DNA from: Aquimarina acroporae
GTDB lineage: Bacteria > Bacteroidota > Bacteroidia > Flavobacteriales > Flavobacteriaceae
NCBI RefSeq assembly: GCF_023195925.1
Contig: NZ_JALPRE010000003.1
Span: 620,001-684,000, forward strand
Direction: 5' to 3'
Length of the DNA: 64,000 nt
Shown: positions 27,325 to 37,718 of the stretch, in pieces
How positions within the stretch are numbered: the first letter of the stretch is position 1
Layout of the letters: every line of letters begins with the position of its first letter
The notes under the pieces: model-generated
The model's database searches: none
Seen by the model: only the letters and a program-made list of their open reading frames with translations
What the model was told of the DNA's origin: nothing
Made by a program: the position numbers and the translations under genes

Positions 27325-30300
27325 ATGCAAACATTTGTAATAACTGGGCAACTGGTAAATCAACACAAAGCACCCTTATCTGGGCTAAGAGTAGAGGCCT
27401 GGGACAAAGATTTAATCTGTGATGATTTGGTAGGGAGTACCATAAGTGACGATACAGGAGCATTTTCCTTTTCCTTTACTAAGAAATACTTTAGTGAACT
27501 CTTTTTCGATCGTAAACCAGATTTGTTTTTCAAAGTTTTTGATGGAGATCAATTGCTTCAAGATACTCGTAAAAATGTACTTTGGAATGTAGGTAAAAAG
27601 CCTAAAAAAATCACCATCACTATAAAGGTGAATACCTCACCACAAACTCCCCCTGAGCTTGTAAAAGAGGAAGTACTTGAGCTTTTAACTTATCAACAAG
27701 AAACCCCAGAAAATTTAGCTAAAACACAACCAAAGGTATACCAAACAATCACCCAAAAAGCACTACGTCACATTAGCCAAGAGGTGCAAGATTTCTTTAA
27801 CAAGAGTAGTGAGGGTGTGCAAGAGTTTGTAAAAGCTATAAATTTTTCTGAATTGGAACATGAAAATGCTGTCAAAGAATATGTAGGTAACATTATAGAA
27901 CACAGCAAACTTGATGAGGAAAGTAAGAATGAAGGTGTATTGCATATACAAAGTTGGGATGGGACAGAAAACCTGAATGCACTCATTCAGCCAAAAACAC
28001 CTATACGACAGAATGTATTCCTGCAAAAAGAACTGCAACACGCCAAGGTATATCAGATAAGTACACTAGCCAATTTTGATGATCAACTTTCTACTACTTT
28101 GGTTTCTTACAATCTGCAGGTTTCGACCATAACTCCAGAAACGATTACAAATCTAATAGACAATGGTGTTTTTAGTAAAGAACAAGGAGAAGTGTTATTG
28201 TTGAATGCCAATGTGTATGCTGTTGCCAGTGAAGATATAGAACTCTCTAATGCCATTAAGAATTATAATAATATAGGGTTACAATCTATCGAAGAGTTGG
28301 CTCCTCTCGAAGTTAATGATTGGGTAAATATTATACGAAACGCAAATAGTGATGATGATGCCTTGATCGAGACACGAGCACAACGCAAACAAAAGTTGAT
28401 AGAAACCTTATATCCAAATCAAGTATTTAGGGCAAGAAGTAGAGTTTTAGAGGAAACAGGAGTACGAGATCTTATGGAACAGTTTTATGAAACCAATACC
28501 TCTTTTAACTTCTTGCAAATGAATTTTGATGAAGATAGTGATGATTGGCAACATATAAGTTTTGGTAATTTTTCTGATACACAACAACAAACTATTATTG
28601 ATACGCTTAAATCTAACAAGCGCTTATATAAAATTACCGGAGATGCAACTCATGCATTACAGCTTAAGACTAACTATAGATCTGCCAATGAAATAGTAGG
28701 AGTTAGTTTTCCTGAGTTTTTAGAGACCACCAGTCTTGATGAGCCTTTGGCAAGAAGATATTATGAGAATGCTCGTAACGAAAGCTTAGGTGTAAACATA
28801 GCTTTGGGAAACATCTTAGATCAGATCAATAATCCTTTGGGAGGCAGCATGATCGATAATATAAGTACAGATGTAGATGGATATCTACGACGTATTAATG
28901 GATATGAAGAGTTTTTTGGAGAAACCGATCATTGTAAATGTAAACATTGTGCTTCTATCATTAGTCCGGTAGCGTATTTCATGGATTTGATGACATTCTT
29001 GCAACATCATGTTATGGATGCGCATTTTCCTGATTCGGCAGATGGACCTATAATAAGTCCACGTAGGAGACGCCCAGACTTATGGAGCGCACTCATTTTA
29101 AACTGCAATAATACCCATGAGTTAATTCCGTATTTAACTATTATAAATGAGCTGCTAGAAAACTTTATTTATGCTGAAACTCATGATGATGTTGCCTCTC
29201 TACCCGATCGAACAGAAATAGAAAATTCAGTATATGAGCTACTAAGTTTTATTGGTGCAGATCCCCTTATGATCGATAGTTTTAAACAGCCATTTAATTT
29301 GCCATTGAAAGAACTGGAAATCTATTTGGAACATTTCCCTATGTCAAGACACTCTTTAGCAAAGACATTGTTAGAAAATGTACCTCATGATGCTCCAATT
29401 TTACCACAATCGTTTTTAGAACTTTCCGCACGAGAATATCAATTGTTATTGGAAGATAAGGCACGGGATCATGTAGGGGAAGATGTAAATCATGAATTTT
29501 TGGAACGCTTATACAAGGTGGATATTAATGAAGATAACTCCATAAATCCGGTAAATGTTCAAGACATTTTAGGTATAATAGGTATAGATAGGGAAGAGTT
29601 TGCACAATTGATTCAAACCTATTTTGTGAATCCAAGAACCAGAATTTTATTTCAAGAAATTGAAATTATTGGAGAGTATGAAAATGACAATCTTCAGATT
29701 ACAATAGAAAAAATACATCATCTTACAATAGCGCATTTAGATAGGATGCACCGTTTTGTTCGATTATGGAAACAATTAGACTGGTCGATTATCGAATTAG
29801 ATAAAGTCATTGAAAATATTCATTTTTCATTTGCTAACCCTGCGAGTATTGTACATGAACTATTCCCTGAAAAAATTGTACAGGTGGTACAATTGCAAAA
29901 AGAGTTTAAAATCGAGGTCGATCAGTTGTGTGCATTAATTCGACAAATATCAGTTGGAGGTGATCCTTCGTTTTTTGATCTATTATTTAACCTTCCTGCT
30001 TTTGTGAAAGAAGAAACTGATCGCTGGGTACCTAGTGATTTAACGCGTGAAGTTCTGCTATTTCAGCACCCTTCTTACCGAAGTACAGGAGTAAGTACTA
30101 CTGAAGAAACAACGGTGTTACATCGTCTTCTTGCAGGTTTAAGAGTAGATAATGAACAATTGTTTAGCCTGATCCAATATTTACAGGAACCCTTACAAAA
30201 TGGATTAGCTGCCGATGCACCTGTTGGATCTTTTGAAATTAATGTTGAGAATTTATCAATACTATACCGTCATGCCCTGCTGGTAAACAAGTTGAGATTA

Positions 30301-33300
30301 ACCGTAGATGAATTATTTTTCTTTATTCGTATATCGGACCATTTGACCGCTGGTTATTTGCAAGATATAGACGATATACAAGTGTTACTAACTATATTAA
30401 ACTGGCAAAAAGAAAGCAAATACAGTCCTGAGGAATTGAGTTTTATTATAGAAGAACCCCTCATGGAAAATACTTTGATGTCAACCCCAGAAGAAATGTC
30501 TCATGATATCTGGGAACAAATTCAAGAGGACCAAAGTCTACTATTTAGGGATACCTTATTCTCTTATTTTGAAGGAATTTCAGAATCCCAGTCTAGAGCG
30601 ATTGTAGAGGCCAACCCTTCAAGTATGGTTCCAGCAGATTTAAGAAGATATCAAATGTCTGCGATAACACATATACCAGAAACGTTTAATATTAATATTC
30701 CTTCAGAGATTTTAGATAGATTATCTGTTGAACAAAGAATACGGGTTATTGGGTCTATTTTAAATCTTATTTCAGTACAAATCTTAAATGGTACCTCGAC
30801 AATTAGTAATGGGATATTATCTTTAATTGAAGGATTATCAGAAGCAGATTCGCAAGCAATTTTAAATGCAAATACCGATGCCATTTTTACTCCAGTATCG
30901 GGTACGGCAGATTATGAAATAAATCCTACTGTGTTAAATGATCCTTCAACAATTAATATTACCATACCGTCTACTATATGGTCTGATCTTTCTTTGGGCG
31001 AACAACAAACTTTGTATGGTAATTTAGTTGAAAATATAGCTAGATATATATTGCCAGGAGCACCAGAACTATCCGATCGAACATTGGTAGGGACAGGCAC
31101 ACTTGATCTAGCACAATCAAGAACGATTATCACAGCCAATGCATCACTTTTTGAAGCTATAGAAGACGATACGCTGTATTGGTTACATCCTGATTTTGAT
31201 GTCTCCACAATGATTAATGTTCCGGGAGATATTCCTTTACCCATTACCGAAGCTCAGGAAATAGTATTAGGTAAACATGTAAGTAGCATCATATCTAATT
31301 TGCTAGAAGATCAACTTGAAATTTCCTCAGATAAAATAATGGCTTTATCAAGGTTGGGAGGATATAACTTACTGGAAGTATCTCTTACCAATCAACTTAC
31401 TCAAATAGCTCAGGGGACGCAGGATTTAACGACTTTAATGGCTTTAGTAAACGTATTACAAAGACTTTCAATTTGGTTTAAAGACTCCAAATTTACTCCA
31501 GATACCATTGAGTTTGTTAGAATGCAATCTGGAGATCATACACAACTATTTCAAATACGAATTCCAGTAGATTATCGGGAACCAACAATATCTCTTTTGC
31601 AACAGATAGAATCATATCGAAAATTACTTGTAAATTTTAACGATAACACTCAAGAAATTAATACTGTGCTTTCGGTATACAATTATGACCTTCCTCAACC
31701 TGCCTTTCAAGATACAATATATGATGAGTTGGCATCTTTATTAGGGTTGGATCCCAGTATAGTAAGTAACCTTAATCAAACGATGAGTAGTTCGGGTTTA
31801 TTTCCAATTGCCGTAGAAAGTGGAGTTAACATAAATCTAGGAATAAAAGCTTTACATAAATTCATTAAGGTGATAGGTCTTGTTCAATTTTTGGGAATTG
31901 GAGCCGAAGCTTTGCCGTTATGTATTTCGAATGAATTTAATGATCTTAAAATAGCCGTAAAAGCTTTAGTTACTGCTATAAGAACCAAATACGACACCGA
32001 AGAAGCATGGCAGGAAAAAATAGGTCCTTTTGAAGATGAAATTCGTGAACTCAAGCGAGATGCACTCACAGATTATCTTATGAATACGTATCGTTCTAAT
32101 CTAACTGATGACGGTCATTGGTTTAAAACTACCAAAGATTTATACAACTATTTTTTAATCGATACAGAGCTTGAAGGATGTGCAAGAACCTCTAGGGTAG
32201 TGGCAGGAATATCAAGTTTACAGTTATATATACAACGATGCTTAATGAATTTGGAGCAAACCGAAGAGATTGTTGAAGACTCTGGAGAACCACTACATTA
32301 TGTTTCACCTACAGATATTCCTTTAGATCAATGGGAATGGAGGAAGAACTACCGTGTCTGGGAAGCCAATCGAAAAGTATTTTTGTACCCAGAAAATTAT
32401 ATAGAACCCGATTTAAGAGATAATAAAACAGAGTTGTTTAGAGACCTCGAATCTGAATTATTACAAAAAGAAATTACCGCTCAAAATGCACTCGATGCTT
32501 ATGGTAAATATATGAAGGGGTTTGAAGAAATTTCGAATCTGAAAATTGCTGGAGCATATCATGATTTAGAGGGGAATAAAGATACATTACATGTTTTTGG
32601 AGTCAGTAATGGTGAAGCAAAAGAATATTATTATCGAACCGTAAGAAATATTTATAAATCACAGCAAAATTTTTCCTCAGTTAGTGTAACTTCAGATTCG
32701 TGGAAAAAACTTCAACTTCAAATTCCTACAGGAATTATTTCTCCTATAATTTATAATGAAAGATTGTATCTTTTTTGGAGTGAAATTAGTACAAGACCAC
32801 TACCAGAATCAGAGTGGGAAGAAAGTAATCAAGCAGAATATAAGCATATATATAAAATAAAATATACTTATTTAAGGTTAGATGATGCTTGGGAAACACC
32901 AAGAACCATACTTTTTGAAGAGATCGAAGGATTAAAAGTAGATAGCCTAATAGTTTCAGAGAGTACCGGAACTAGTTTAAATGAGAATTATACCAAACAA
33001 GATTGGGATTGGGTACGAATATTTCCTTCTATTGATGAAAGAACTGGAAACCTTACTTTGGCTAATGAACTTATGAATCATACAATAGTTCTTTTTACAG
33101 GTGAAAGAGGGGAGAGTTTAAGACGAATAGACAGTTACACCCCTTCAATTGCGGTTAAACGTTTACTTAAGGAAGAAACAAAAATTGGATACTGGTATTC
33201 CCCAACTTCAAGCTATGCCTTTAAGTATTTTTGGTCTTCATTTTCATTAGAAAATGACTTCCTGTATTCTCTTAAAGAGGCAGATCTAGTTGAATTTGAT

Positions 33301-36300
33301 GAAAAACCGATACAGGTAATTCCTGTGAATGGAAGTTTATCAGATGTATTGGTTCTTACTAATAATGATTTATTATATGTGCATTGTGATAGACATTGGA
33401 AACCTTATGCTGTAAAGAGATTAGGAACCACACTTGTTCAAAAAATGTCAAGACAATTGTTTAGCTCGGGTATCGATGGTTTTATGGCAATTGATTATCA
33501 AAGAGATGAATTAGTAGAGGAGCCAATAAAAGCTACTTTAAATTTAGATGCTATTTGGAATGATACGTTAGATGGAGAAGGAGCAAGTATTCTATTTACT
33601 AAAGGCTTTATGGGAACCTACTTCAGAGAAATCTTTTTTCATATTCCTTTTTTGATTGCAAATCATTTAAACAGTCAGAAAAAATTTGAGGATGCCCAAC
33701 GTTGGTACCATTATATTTTTGACCCAACTTCAAACAAAATACCTGAAGATATAGAAGCAATTACAGATCCCATAGAAAGAAAAAAGCGAATGGCCGATCG
33801 GGTATGGCAATTTATTGAGTTTAGAGATCATACCTTACAAAATTGGAAAGAACGTCTTAACGATCAACAGGCAGTAAATGTATATAAAAATGATCCTTTT
33901 AATCCTCATGCTATAGCAAGATTACGCTTAGGAGCCTATATGAAGTCAATTACTATGAAGTATATTGATAATTTACTTGATTGGGGAGATCATTTATTTG
34001 CTCAAGATACTATGGAATCTATTAATGAAGCAACCTTACTTTATATGTTAGCTTGTGAAATTCTGGGGAAAAAGCCGGTAGAATTGGGAGACTGTGAAAA
34101 AGTTAGCGAAGATCAGACATATGAGCAACTGTATCGAAGAATGAATGGTAGTACTTGTAGAAGTTTCTTAAATAATCTAGAAAGTAATACTCAAAATGAA
34201 TCAGAAAGACCTACCGCTCCAGAAGATAATTTTATAATCCCAACTCCTTCCCGGATATTTCAGAATGAACAATGGTTGTCAGAGTATTTTACAACTGCAG
34301 TGGTATATGCTACTTCGAATAATTCAAATACCTCTGAGAATGCAATTTTAGGTTTAGATGGCCCTTCTTTTGTAGGAGATGTAAATATCGATTTTGAAAT
34401 AGATAGAGATCTCCCATTTGACGGGTTTTATTGGAAAGAAAGGTTTAAAAATTTATTTGATCTTATATCCTTTCATACCAGCTTCCTAAAACAAACCTGT
34501 TTATTTTGTATCCCGCCGAATCCAGATTTACTAGTGTATTGGGATAGAGTAGATGATCGTTTGTTTAAAATAAGGAACTGTTTAAATATAAGTGGAGTAC
34601 GTAGACAAATCCCTCTTTTTGCTCCAGAAATTGATCCAAGATTATTAGTTCGAGCCAAAGCTGCTGGTTTGTCACTAAGTGATATTTTAAATTCTATAAA
34701 TGGAGACCTTCCTCCTTATCGATTTGCCTTTTTACTGGCAAAAGCTAAAGAATACGCAGGTGCTTTACAATCTTTTGGTGGAGCTTTATTAGGAGCTTTA
34801 GAAAAGAAGAGCGCAGAGGAGTTAACTTTATTGCGATTAAGTCAACAGGATGAAATTTTGAAAATGACTTCTAGATTAAGAGATATGGAAGTAAAAGCAG
34901 CAGAAACTAGTTTAGAAGGATTACGTAAAAGAGAGATTACAATTACTTCAAGACGAGATTATTACCAAAATCTTATTACTACTGGAAGGATAGGAGAAGA
35001 ACAATGGCAGAATGATTTGAAAATTACCTCATATATATTAACTGAGTTCTCAGTAATTCCTATGATTGTTTCCTCTGGCTTTCAGTTTGCTCCAAAAATA
35101 ATAGGATTTAGTAATAGTACCCCTACTTCAGGAGTAGCAGATGGAGGACAAGTATTTGCTTCTGTTCTACAATATTTGGCAGGGGCTGCCAGTAGAGGTG
35201 CTGATTTGCTTGGAATGATGGCAGCAAAGAAAAGACGAGAGCAAGGTTGGCAATTTAGTCTGAAACAAGCTGAAAACGAACTCAAGGAAATAGAGAAACA
35301 AATAGAAGCAGCTACGATAAGACGTGACATCTCTATAAAATCTAGAGAACTTCACGAAAAAAGTATAGAACAATTGCAGGAGACCTATGAGTTTTATAGA
35401 GATAGGTTTACCAACCTGGGGCTGTACACGTGGTTATCTAGTCAATTGCAACGATTGTATAGAGAAGCATATCAAAATGCGATGACCATTGCGCGAATGG
35501 CAGAACGCGCCTATCGCTTCGAGCGTAATGATGATACAACTGTACTTTTAAATGGAAGTTATTGGAATAATTCTCGTGCTGGATTATTATCTGGAGAAAA
35601 ATTAATGAATGCTTTAAGAAGTATGGAGCTAAGGTATATGGAAACCAATACGCGAAGTATGGAAATTGATCAGGCGTTTTCACTTACACAAATAAATCCT
35701 AGCGCATTGTTACAACTTAAGGAAACTGGAATTTGTGAGTTTACAGTTCCTGAGTTATACTTTGACCTGTTTTATCCCGGGCAATACCGTCGTAAGATTA
35801 AATCGGCAAGGTTAACAATTCCTTGTATAACAGGGCCGTATAGTAATGTGAGTGTTACTTTAACTTTAAAAAGCAGTTATATTCGTAAAGAAGCAAAATT
35901 AGACGAAGGATCCCTGTCATTGGTGCCAGCCTCTAGATCAACTACGGTAGCGACAAGCACAGCGCAAAATGATAGCGGAGTATTTAGATTAGATTTTAGA
36001 GATGAACGATACATGCCATTTGAAGGTGCTGGTGCAGTAGAGAGCACTTGGCAATTGGAGTTACCAAAAAAGTTTAGACCTTTTGATTATGCAACGATCA
36101 ATGATGCCATTTTACATATTAGCTACACTGCAGATTATGATACGCAGTTTCGAGAAGAGGTCGAAGGTGATGAAGGAGTTTTGGGTAGATTAGATACGCT
36201 CTTGCAAGGAGAAGAAGACTTTATATTACAACGAGTATTTAGTATACGTCAAGAGTTCTCTCAGACATTTCATCGTTTGTTGCATAGCGAAGAAGGAGAA

Positions 36301-36714
36301 ACTGTACCTTTAGAACTTAGTGAGAAACACTTTCCATTATTTCTTCAAGGAAAAAGATTAGAAATTGAGAGTGCTAAGTTAATTTTGGAGATTGACGAAA
36401 ATGGATTTAGAGATGATGATGGAGATATTGTAATTCCAACTCCTATAAATGTAGGAATGAGTATAGATAGTAATGGCACGATACCTACAACGATTACTCA
36501 TTTTAATAATTCGAACGGAGTATATGAAGCTGATCTAGATGCTAACACGTTTACCAATTTCTTGCCAGTTCATGAGACTTTAAGGGTAGATTTGACAATA
36601 AACAGTGCAGGTGATTTGGCTCCGGAAATCAGCGTTCCTTCTGATCCTTCAGCCCTGGATGATCATAAAATAAAAGATGTGTATCTGTATTTAAACTATA
36701 GAACTTTGATATAA
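27325..36714 (+). CDS. Tc toxin subunit A (TcA), pore-forming translocation channel
   Basis: This 3129-residue protein has a transthyretin-like or carboxypeptidase-regulatory-like beta domain at residues 1-100 (VITGQLVNQHKAPLSGLRVE, DDTGAFSFSF). The VRP1/SpvA-type shell region follows (about 465-565; DQINNPLGG, CKCKHCASIISPVAYFMDL). A three-fold repeat insertion lies at about 1082-1328. The neuraminidase-like region (about 1578-1960) shows CARTSRVVAGISSLQLYIQR and WEWRKNYRVWEANRKVFLYP. The C-terminal TcA-TcB binding region has long channel helices (about 2640-2740) followed by beta domains. TcA pentamers bind the target cell, form the syringe channel and receive the TcB-TcC cocoon, which matches the upstream gene. 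The length is above that of typical TcA proteins (about 2500), partly from the first two additions. A strong terminator follows. Confidence 0.93.
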   Translation: MQTFVITGQLVNQHKAPLSGLRVEAWDKDLICDDLVGSTISDDTGAFSFSFTKKYFSELFFDRKPDLFFKVFDGDQLLQDTRKNVLWNVGKKPKKITITIKVNTSPQTPPELVKEEVLELLTYQQETPENLAKTQPKVYQTITQKALRHISQEVQDFFNKSSEGVQEFVKAINFSELEHENAVKEYVGNIIEHSKLDEESKNEGVLHIQSWDGTENLNALIQPKTPIRQNVFLQKELQHAKVYQISTLANFDDQLSTTLVSYNLQVSTITPETITNLIDNGVFSKEQGEVLLLNANVYAVASEDIELSNAIKNYNNIGLQSIEELAPLEVNDWVNIIRNANSDDDALIETRAQRKQKLIETLYPNQVFRARSRVLEETGVRDLMEQFYETNTSFNFLQMNFDEDSDDWQHISFGNFSDTQQQTIIDTLKSNKRLYKITGDATHALQLKTNYRSANEIVGVSFPEFLETTSLDEPLARRYYENARNESLGVNIALGNILDQINNPLGGSMIDNISTDVDGYLRRINGYEEFFGETDHCKCKHCASIISPVAYFMDLMTFLQHHVMDAHFPDSADGPIISPRRRRPDLWSALILNCNNTHELIPYLTIINELLENFIYAETHDDVASLPDRTEIENSVYELLSFIGADPLMIDSFKQPFNLPLKELEIYLEHFPMSRHSLAKTLLENVPHDAPILPQSFLELSAREYQLLLEDKARDHVGEDVNHEFLERLYKVDINEDNSINPVNVQDILGIIGIDREEFAQLIQTYFVNPRTRILFQEIEIIGEYENDNLQITIEKIHHLTIAHLDRMHRFVRLWKQLDWSIIELDKVIENIHFSFANPASIVHELFPEKIVQVVQLQKEFKIEVDQLCALIRQISVGGDPSFFDLLFNLPAFVKEETDRWVPSDLTREVLLFQHPSYRSTGVSTTEETTVLHRLLAGLRVDNEQLFSLIQYLQEPLQNGLAADAPVGSFEINVENLSILYRHALLVNKLRLTVDELFFFIRISDHLTAGYLQDIDDIQVLLTILNWQKESKYSPEELSFIIEEPLMENTLMSTPEEMSHDIWEQIQEDQSLLFRDTLFSYFEGISESQSRAIVEANPSSMVPADLRRYQMSAITHIPETFNINIPSEILDRLSVEQRIRVIGSILNLISVQILNGTSTISNGILSLIEGLSEADSQAILNANTDAIFTPVSGTADYEINPTVLNDPSTINITIPSTIWSDLSLGEQQTLYGNLVENIARYILPGAPELSDRTLVGTGTLDLAQSRTIITANASLFEAIEDDTLYWLHPDFDVSTMINVPGDIPLPITEAQEIVLGKHVSSIISNLLEDQLEISSDKIMALSRLGGYNLLEVSLTNQLTQIAQGTQDLTTLMALVNVLQRLSIWFKDSKFTPDTIEFVRMQSGDHTQLFQIRIPVDYREPTISLLQQIESYRKLLVNFNDNTQEINTVLSVYNYDLPQPAFQDTIYDELASLLGLDPSIVSNLNQTMSSSGLFPIAVESGVNINLGIKALHKFIKVIGLVQFLGIGAEALPLCISNEFNDLKIAVKALVTAIRTKYDTEEAWQEKIGPFEDEIRELKRDALTDYLMNTYRSNLTDDGHWFKTTKDLYNYFLIDTELEGCARTSRVVAGISSLQLYIQRCLMNLEQTEEIVEDSGEPLHYVSPTDIPLDQWEWRKNYRVWEANRKVFLYPENYIEPDLRDNKTELFRDLESELLQKEITAQNALDAYGKYMKGFEEISNLKIAGAYHDLEGNKDTLHVFGVSNGEAKEYYYRTVRNIYKSQQNFSSVSVTSDSWKKLQLQIPTGIISPIIYNERLYLFWSEISTRPLPESEWEESNQAEYKHIYKIKYTYLRLDDAWETPRTILFEEIEGLKVDSLIVSESTGTSLNENYTKQDWDWVRIFPSIDERTGNLTLANELMNHTIVLFTGERGESLRRIDSYTPSIAVKRLLKEETKIGYWYSPTSSYAFKYFWSSFSLENDFLYSLKEADLVEFDEKPIQVIPVNGSLSDVLVLTNNDLLYVHCDRHWKPYAVKRLGTTLVQKMSRQLFSSGIDGFMAIDYQRDELVEEPIKATLNLDAIWNDTLDGEGASILFTKGFMGTYFREIFFHIPFLIANHLNSQKKFEDAQRWYHYIFDPTSNKIPEDIEAITDPIERKKRMADRVWQFIEFRDHTLQNWKERLNDQQAVNVYKNDPFNPHAIARLRLGAYMKSITMKYIDNLLDWGDHLFAQDTMESINEATLLYMLACEILGKKPVELGDCEKVSEDQTYEQLYRRMNGSTCRSFLNNLESNTQNESERPTAPEDNFIIPTPSRIFQNEQWLSEYFTTAVVYATSNNSNTSENAILGLDGPSFVGDVNIDFEIDRDLPFDGFYWKERFKNLFDLISFHTSFLKQTCLFCIPPNPDLLVYWDRVDDRLFKIRNCLNISGVRRQIPLFAPEIDPRLLVRAKAAGLSLSDILNSINGDLPPYRFAFLLAKAKEYAGALQSFGGALLGALEKKSAEELTLLRLSQQDEILKMTSRLRDMEVKAAETSLEGLRKREITITSRRDYYQNLITTGRIGEEQWQNDLKITSYILTEFSVIPMIVSSGFQFAPKIIGFSNSTPTSGVADGGQVFASVLQYLAGAASRGADLLGMMAAKKRREQGWQFSLKQAENELKEIEKQIEAATIRRDISIKSRELHEKSIEQLQETYEFYRDRFTNLGLYTWLSSQLQRLYREAYQNAMTIARMAERAYRFERNDDTTVLLNGSYWNNSRAGLLSGEKLMNALRSMELRYMETNTRSMEIDQAFSLTQINPSALLQLKETGICEFTVPELYFDLFYPGQYRRKIKSARLTIPCITGPYSNVSVTLTLKSSYIRKEAKLDEGSLSLVPASRSTTVATSTAQNDSGVFRLDFRDERYMPFEGAGAVESTWQLELPKKFRPFDYATINDAILHISYTADYDTQFREEVEGDEGVLGRLDTLLQGEEDFILQRVFSIRQEFSQTFHRLLHSEEGETVPLELSEKHFPLFLQGKRLEIESAKLILEIDENGFRDDDGDIVIPTPINVGMSIDSNGTIPTTITHFNNSNGVYEADLDANTFTNFLPVHETLRVDLTINSAGDLAPEISVPSDPSALDDHKIKDVYLYLNYRTLI
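30573..31310 (+). repeat. Three tandem about 85-90-residue repeats inside TcA
   Basis: Repeat units start near 30573, 30829 and 31100. Each has a pattern [LI]SExQSRAI[VI]xAN near the start, then a spacer and a segment like FNINIPSEILDRLS / INITIPSTIWSDLS / IPLPITEAQEI, followed by a helix ending in I(L). The repeats are clear at protein level but diverged at DNA level. They interrupt the shell region between the VRP1-like and neuraminidase-like parts. Confidence 0.65.
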
Positions 36715-36751
36715 AATTGTAGCAAAGCCCTTCGCTTTAGCATAGTTTTTA

Positions 36752-36781
36752 CCCAGTATTCTTAAGAATACTGGGTTTTTT
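36752..36781 (+). terminator. Rho-independent terminator after the TcA gene
   Basis: The 24-base perfect palindrome (CCCAGTATTCTT / AAGAATACTGGG) at 36752-36775 is followed by six T residues, 37 bases after the TcA stop. It closes the Tc toxin operon and separates it from folE. Confidence 0.85.
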
Positions 36782-36878
36782 ATGTGTTAGATCTCAAACA
36801 GGTTGGCAGTATCAATAAAACTTATAGCAGTATGTTAATTATTGTTTAATGTTTTATGTTAATAGTTAAACATTTTTG

Positions 36879-36886
36879 TAGATTTG
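36879..36886 (+). promoter_or_regulatory. Bacteroidota-type -7 promoter element of folE
   Basis: TAGATTTG matches the phylum's TAnnTTTG consensus and lies 51 bases before the first folE ATG. A clear -33 TTG is lacking (TTTATG is present about 20 bases upstream), so the match is partial. Confidence 0.5.
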
Positions 36887-36937
36887 AAGTACGCTGAATC
36901 AAATAGATAACCTTAAAAAGTATTAGAAATAAAAAAA

Positions 36938-37696
36938 ATGTATCCAAAAACTTTGTTTGATCAAATGTTTGAGATACTACATAAACAAAAAATTGCTATG
37001 AAATTTGAAGACACCACTTTATTAACTACCAACGGAAATACTTTAAACGGATTTACATTTGAAGAAATAGGAGATGATCATTTATTTACAGGAATAGAAA
37101 CTCCAATGAAAGCTGATGCTTTTGATATGTCTGATGAAGATAAAAAAGTTCGTATTGCAGAGTTGTTTGCAGAAATCATGAATACCATGGGACTTGATCT
37201 TACCGATGACTCGCTTCGCGGGACTCCAGAAAGAGTAGCCAAAATGTATATCGATGAAATTTTTTCAGGATTAAATCCAAAAAATAAACCTAAGGTGGCA
37301 TTATTCGATAATAAATATCAATATCGACAAATGCTAGTAGAGAAAAATATAACATTTTACTCAAATTGTGAACATCATTTCGTTCCAATAATTGGTAAGG
37401 CACATGTGGCTTATATCTCATCAGGGAAAGTTATTGGGTTATCAAAATTAAATCGAATAGTACAATACTATGCGAAGCGTCCACAAGTACAAGAACGGTT
37501 AACAAATCAAATAGCAATGGAGTTGTCTAAAATTTTGGATACTGAAGATATAGCTGTAATCATAGATGCAAAACATCTGTGTGTGTCTTCAAGAGGAATT
37601 AAAGATGATACTTCTGCGACGGTTACAACATATTATGGAGGTGCTTTTGATACGCCCGAAAAAATAGCAGAATTACAAAATTATTTAAACAGCTAA
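36938..37696 (+). CDS. folE: GTP cyclohydrolase I
   Basis: This 252-residue protein converts GTP to dihydroneopterin triphosphate, the first step of folate and pterin synthesis. The zinc and catalytic residues are visible in FYSNCEHHFVPIIGKAHVAY and DAKHLCVSSRGI. The substrate-binding segments SKLNRIVQYYAKRPQVQERL and DLTDDSLRGTPERVAKMY are typical. The N-terminal 20 residues (before the in-frame ATG at 36998) are not typical of the family, so the true start could be at 36998; the A-rich site before 36938 favours the longer form. Reduced pterins are possible antenna cofactors for photolyases further downstream, but I see no sign of a common operon. It is followed by a Lacal_2735 small protein gene. 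Confidence 0.96.
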   Translation: MYPKTLFDQMFEILHKQKIAMKFEDTTLLTTNGNTLNGFTFEEIGDDHLFTGIETPMKADAFDMSDEDKKVRIAELFAEIMNTMGLDLTDDSLRGTPERVAKMYIDEIFSGLNPKNKPKVALFDNKYQYRQMLVEKNITFYSNCEHHFVPIIGKAHVAYISSGKVIGLSKLNRIVQYYAKRPQVQERLTNQIAMELSKILDTEDIAVIIDAKHLCVSSRGIKDDTSATVTTYYGGAFDTPEKIAELQNYLNS

Positions 37697-37718
37697 CTAA
37701 CGTTCTAAAATATCTATT

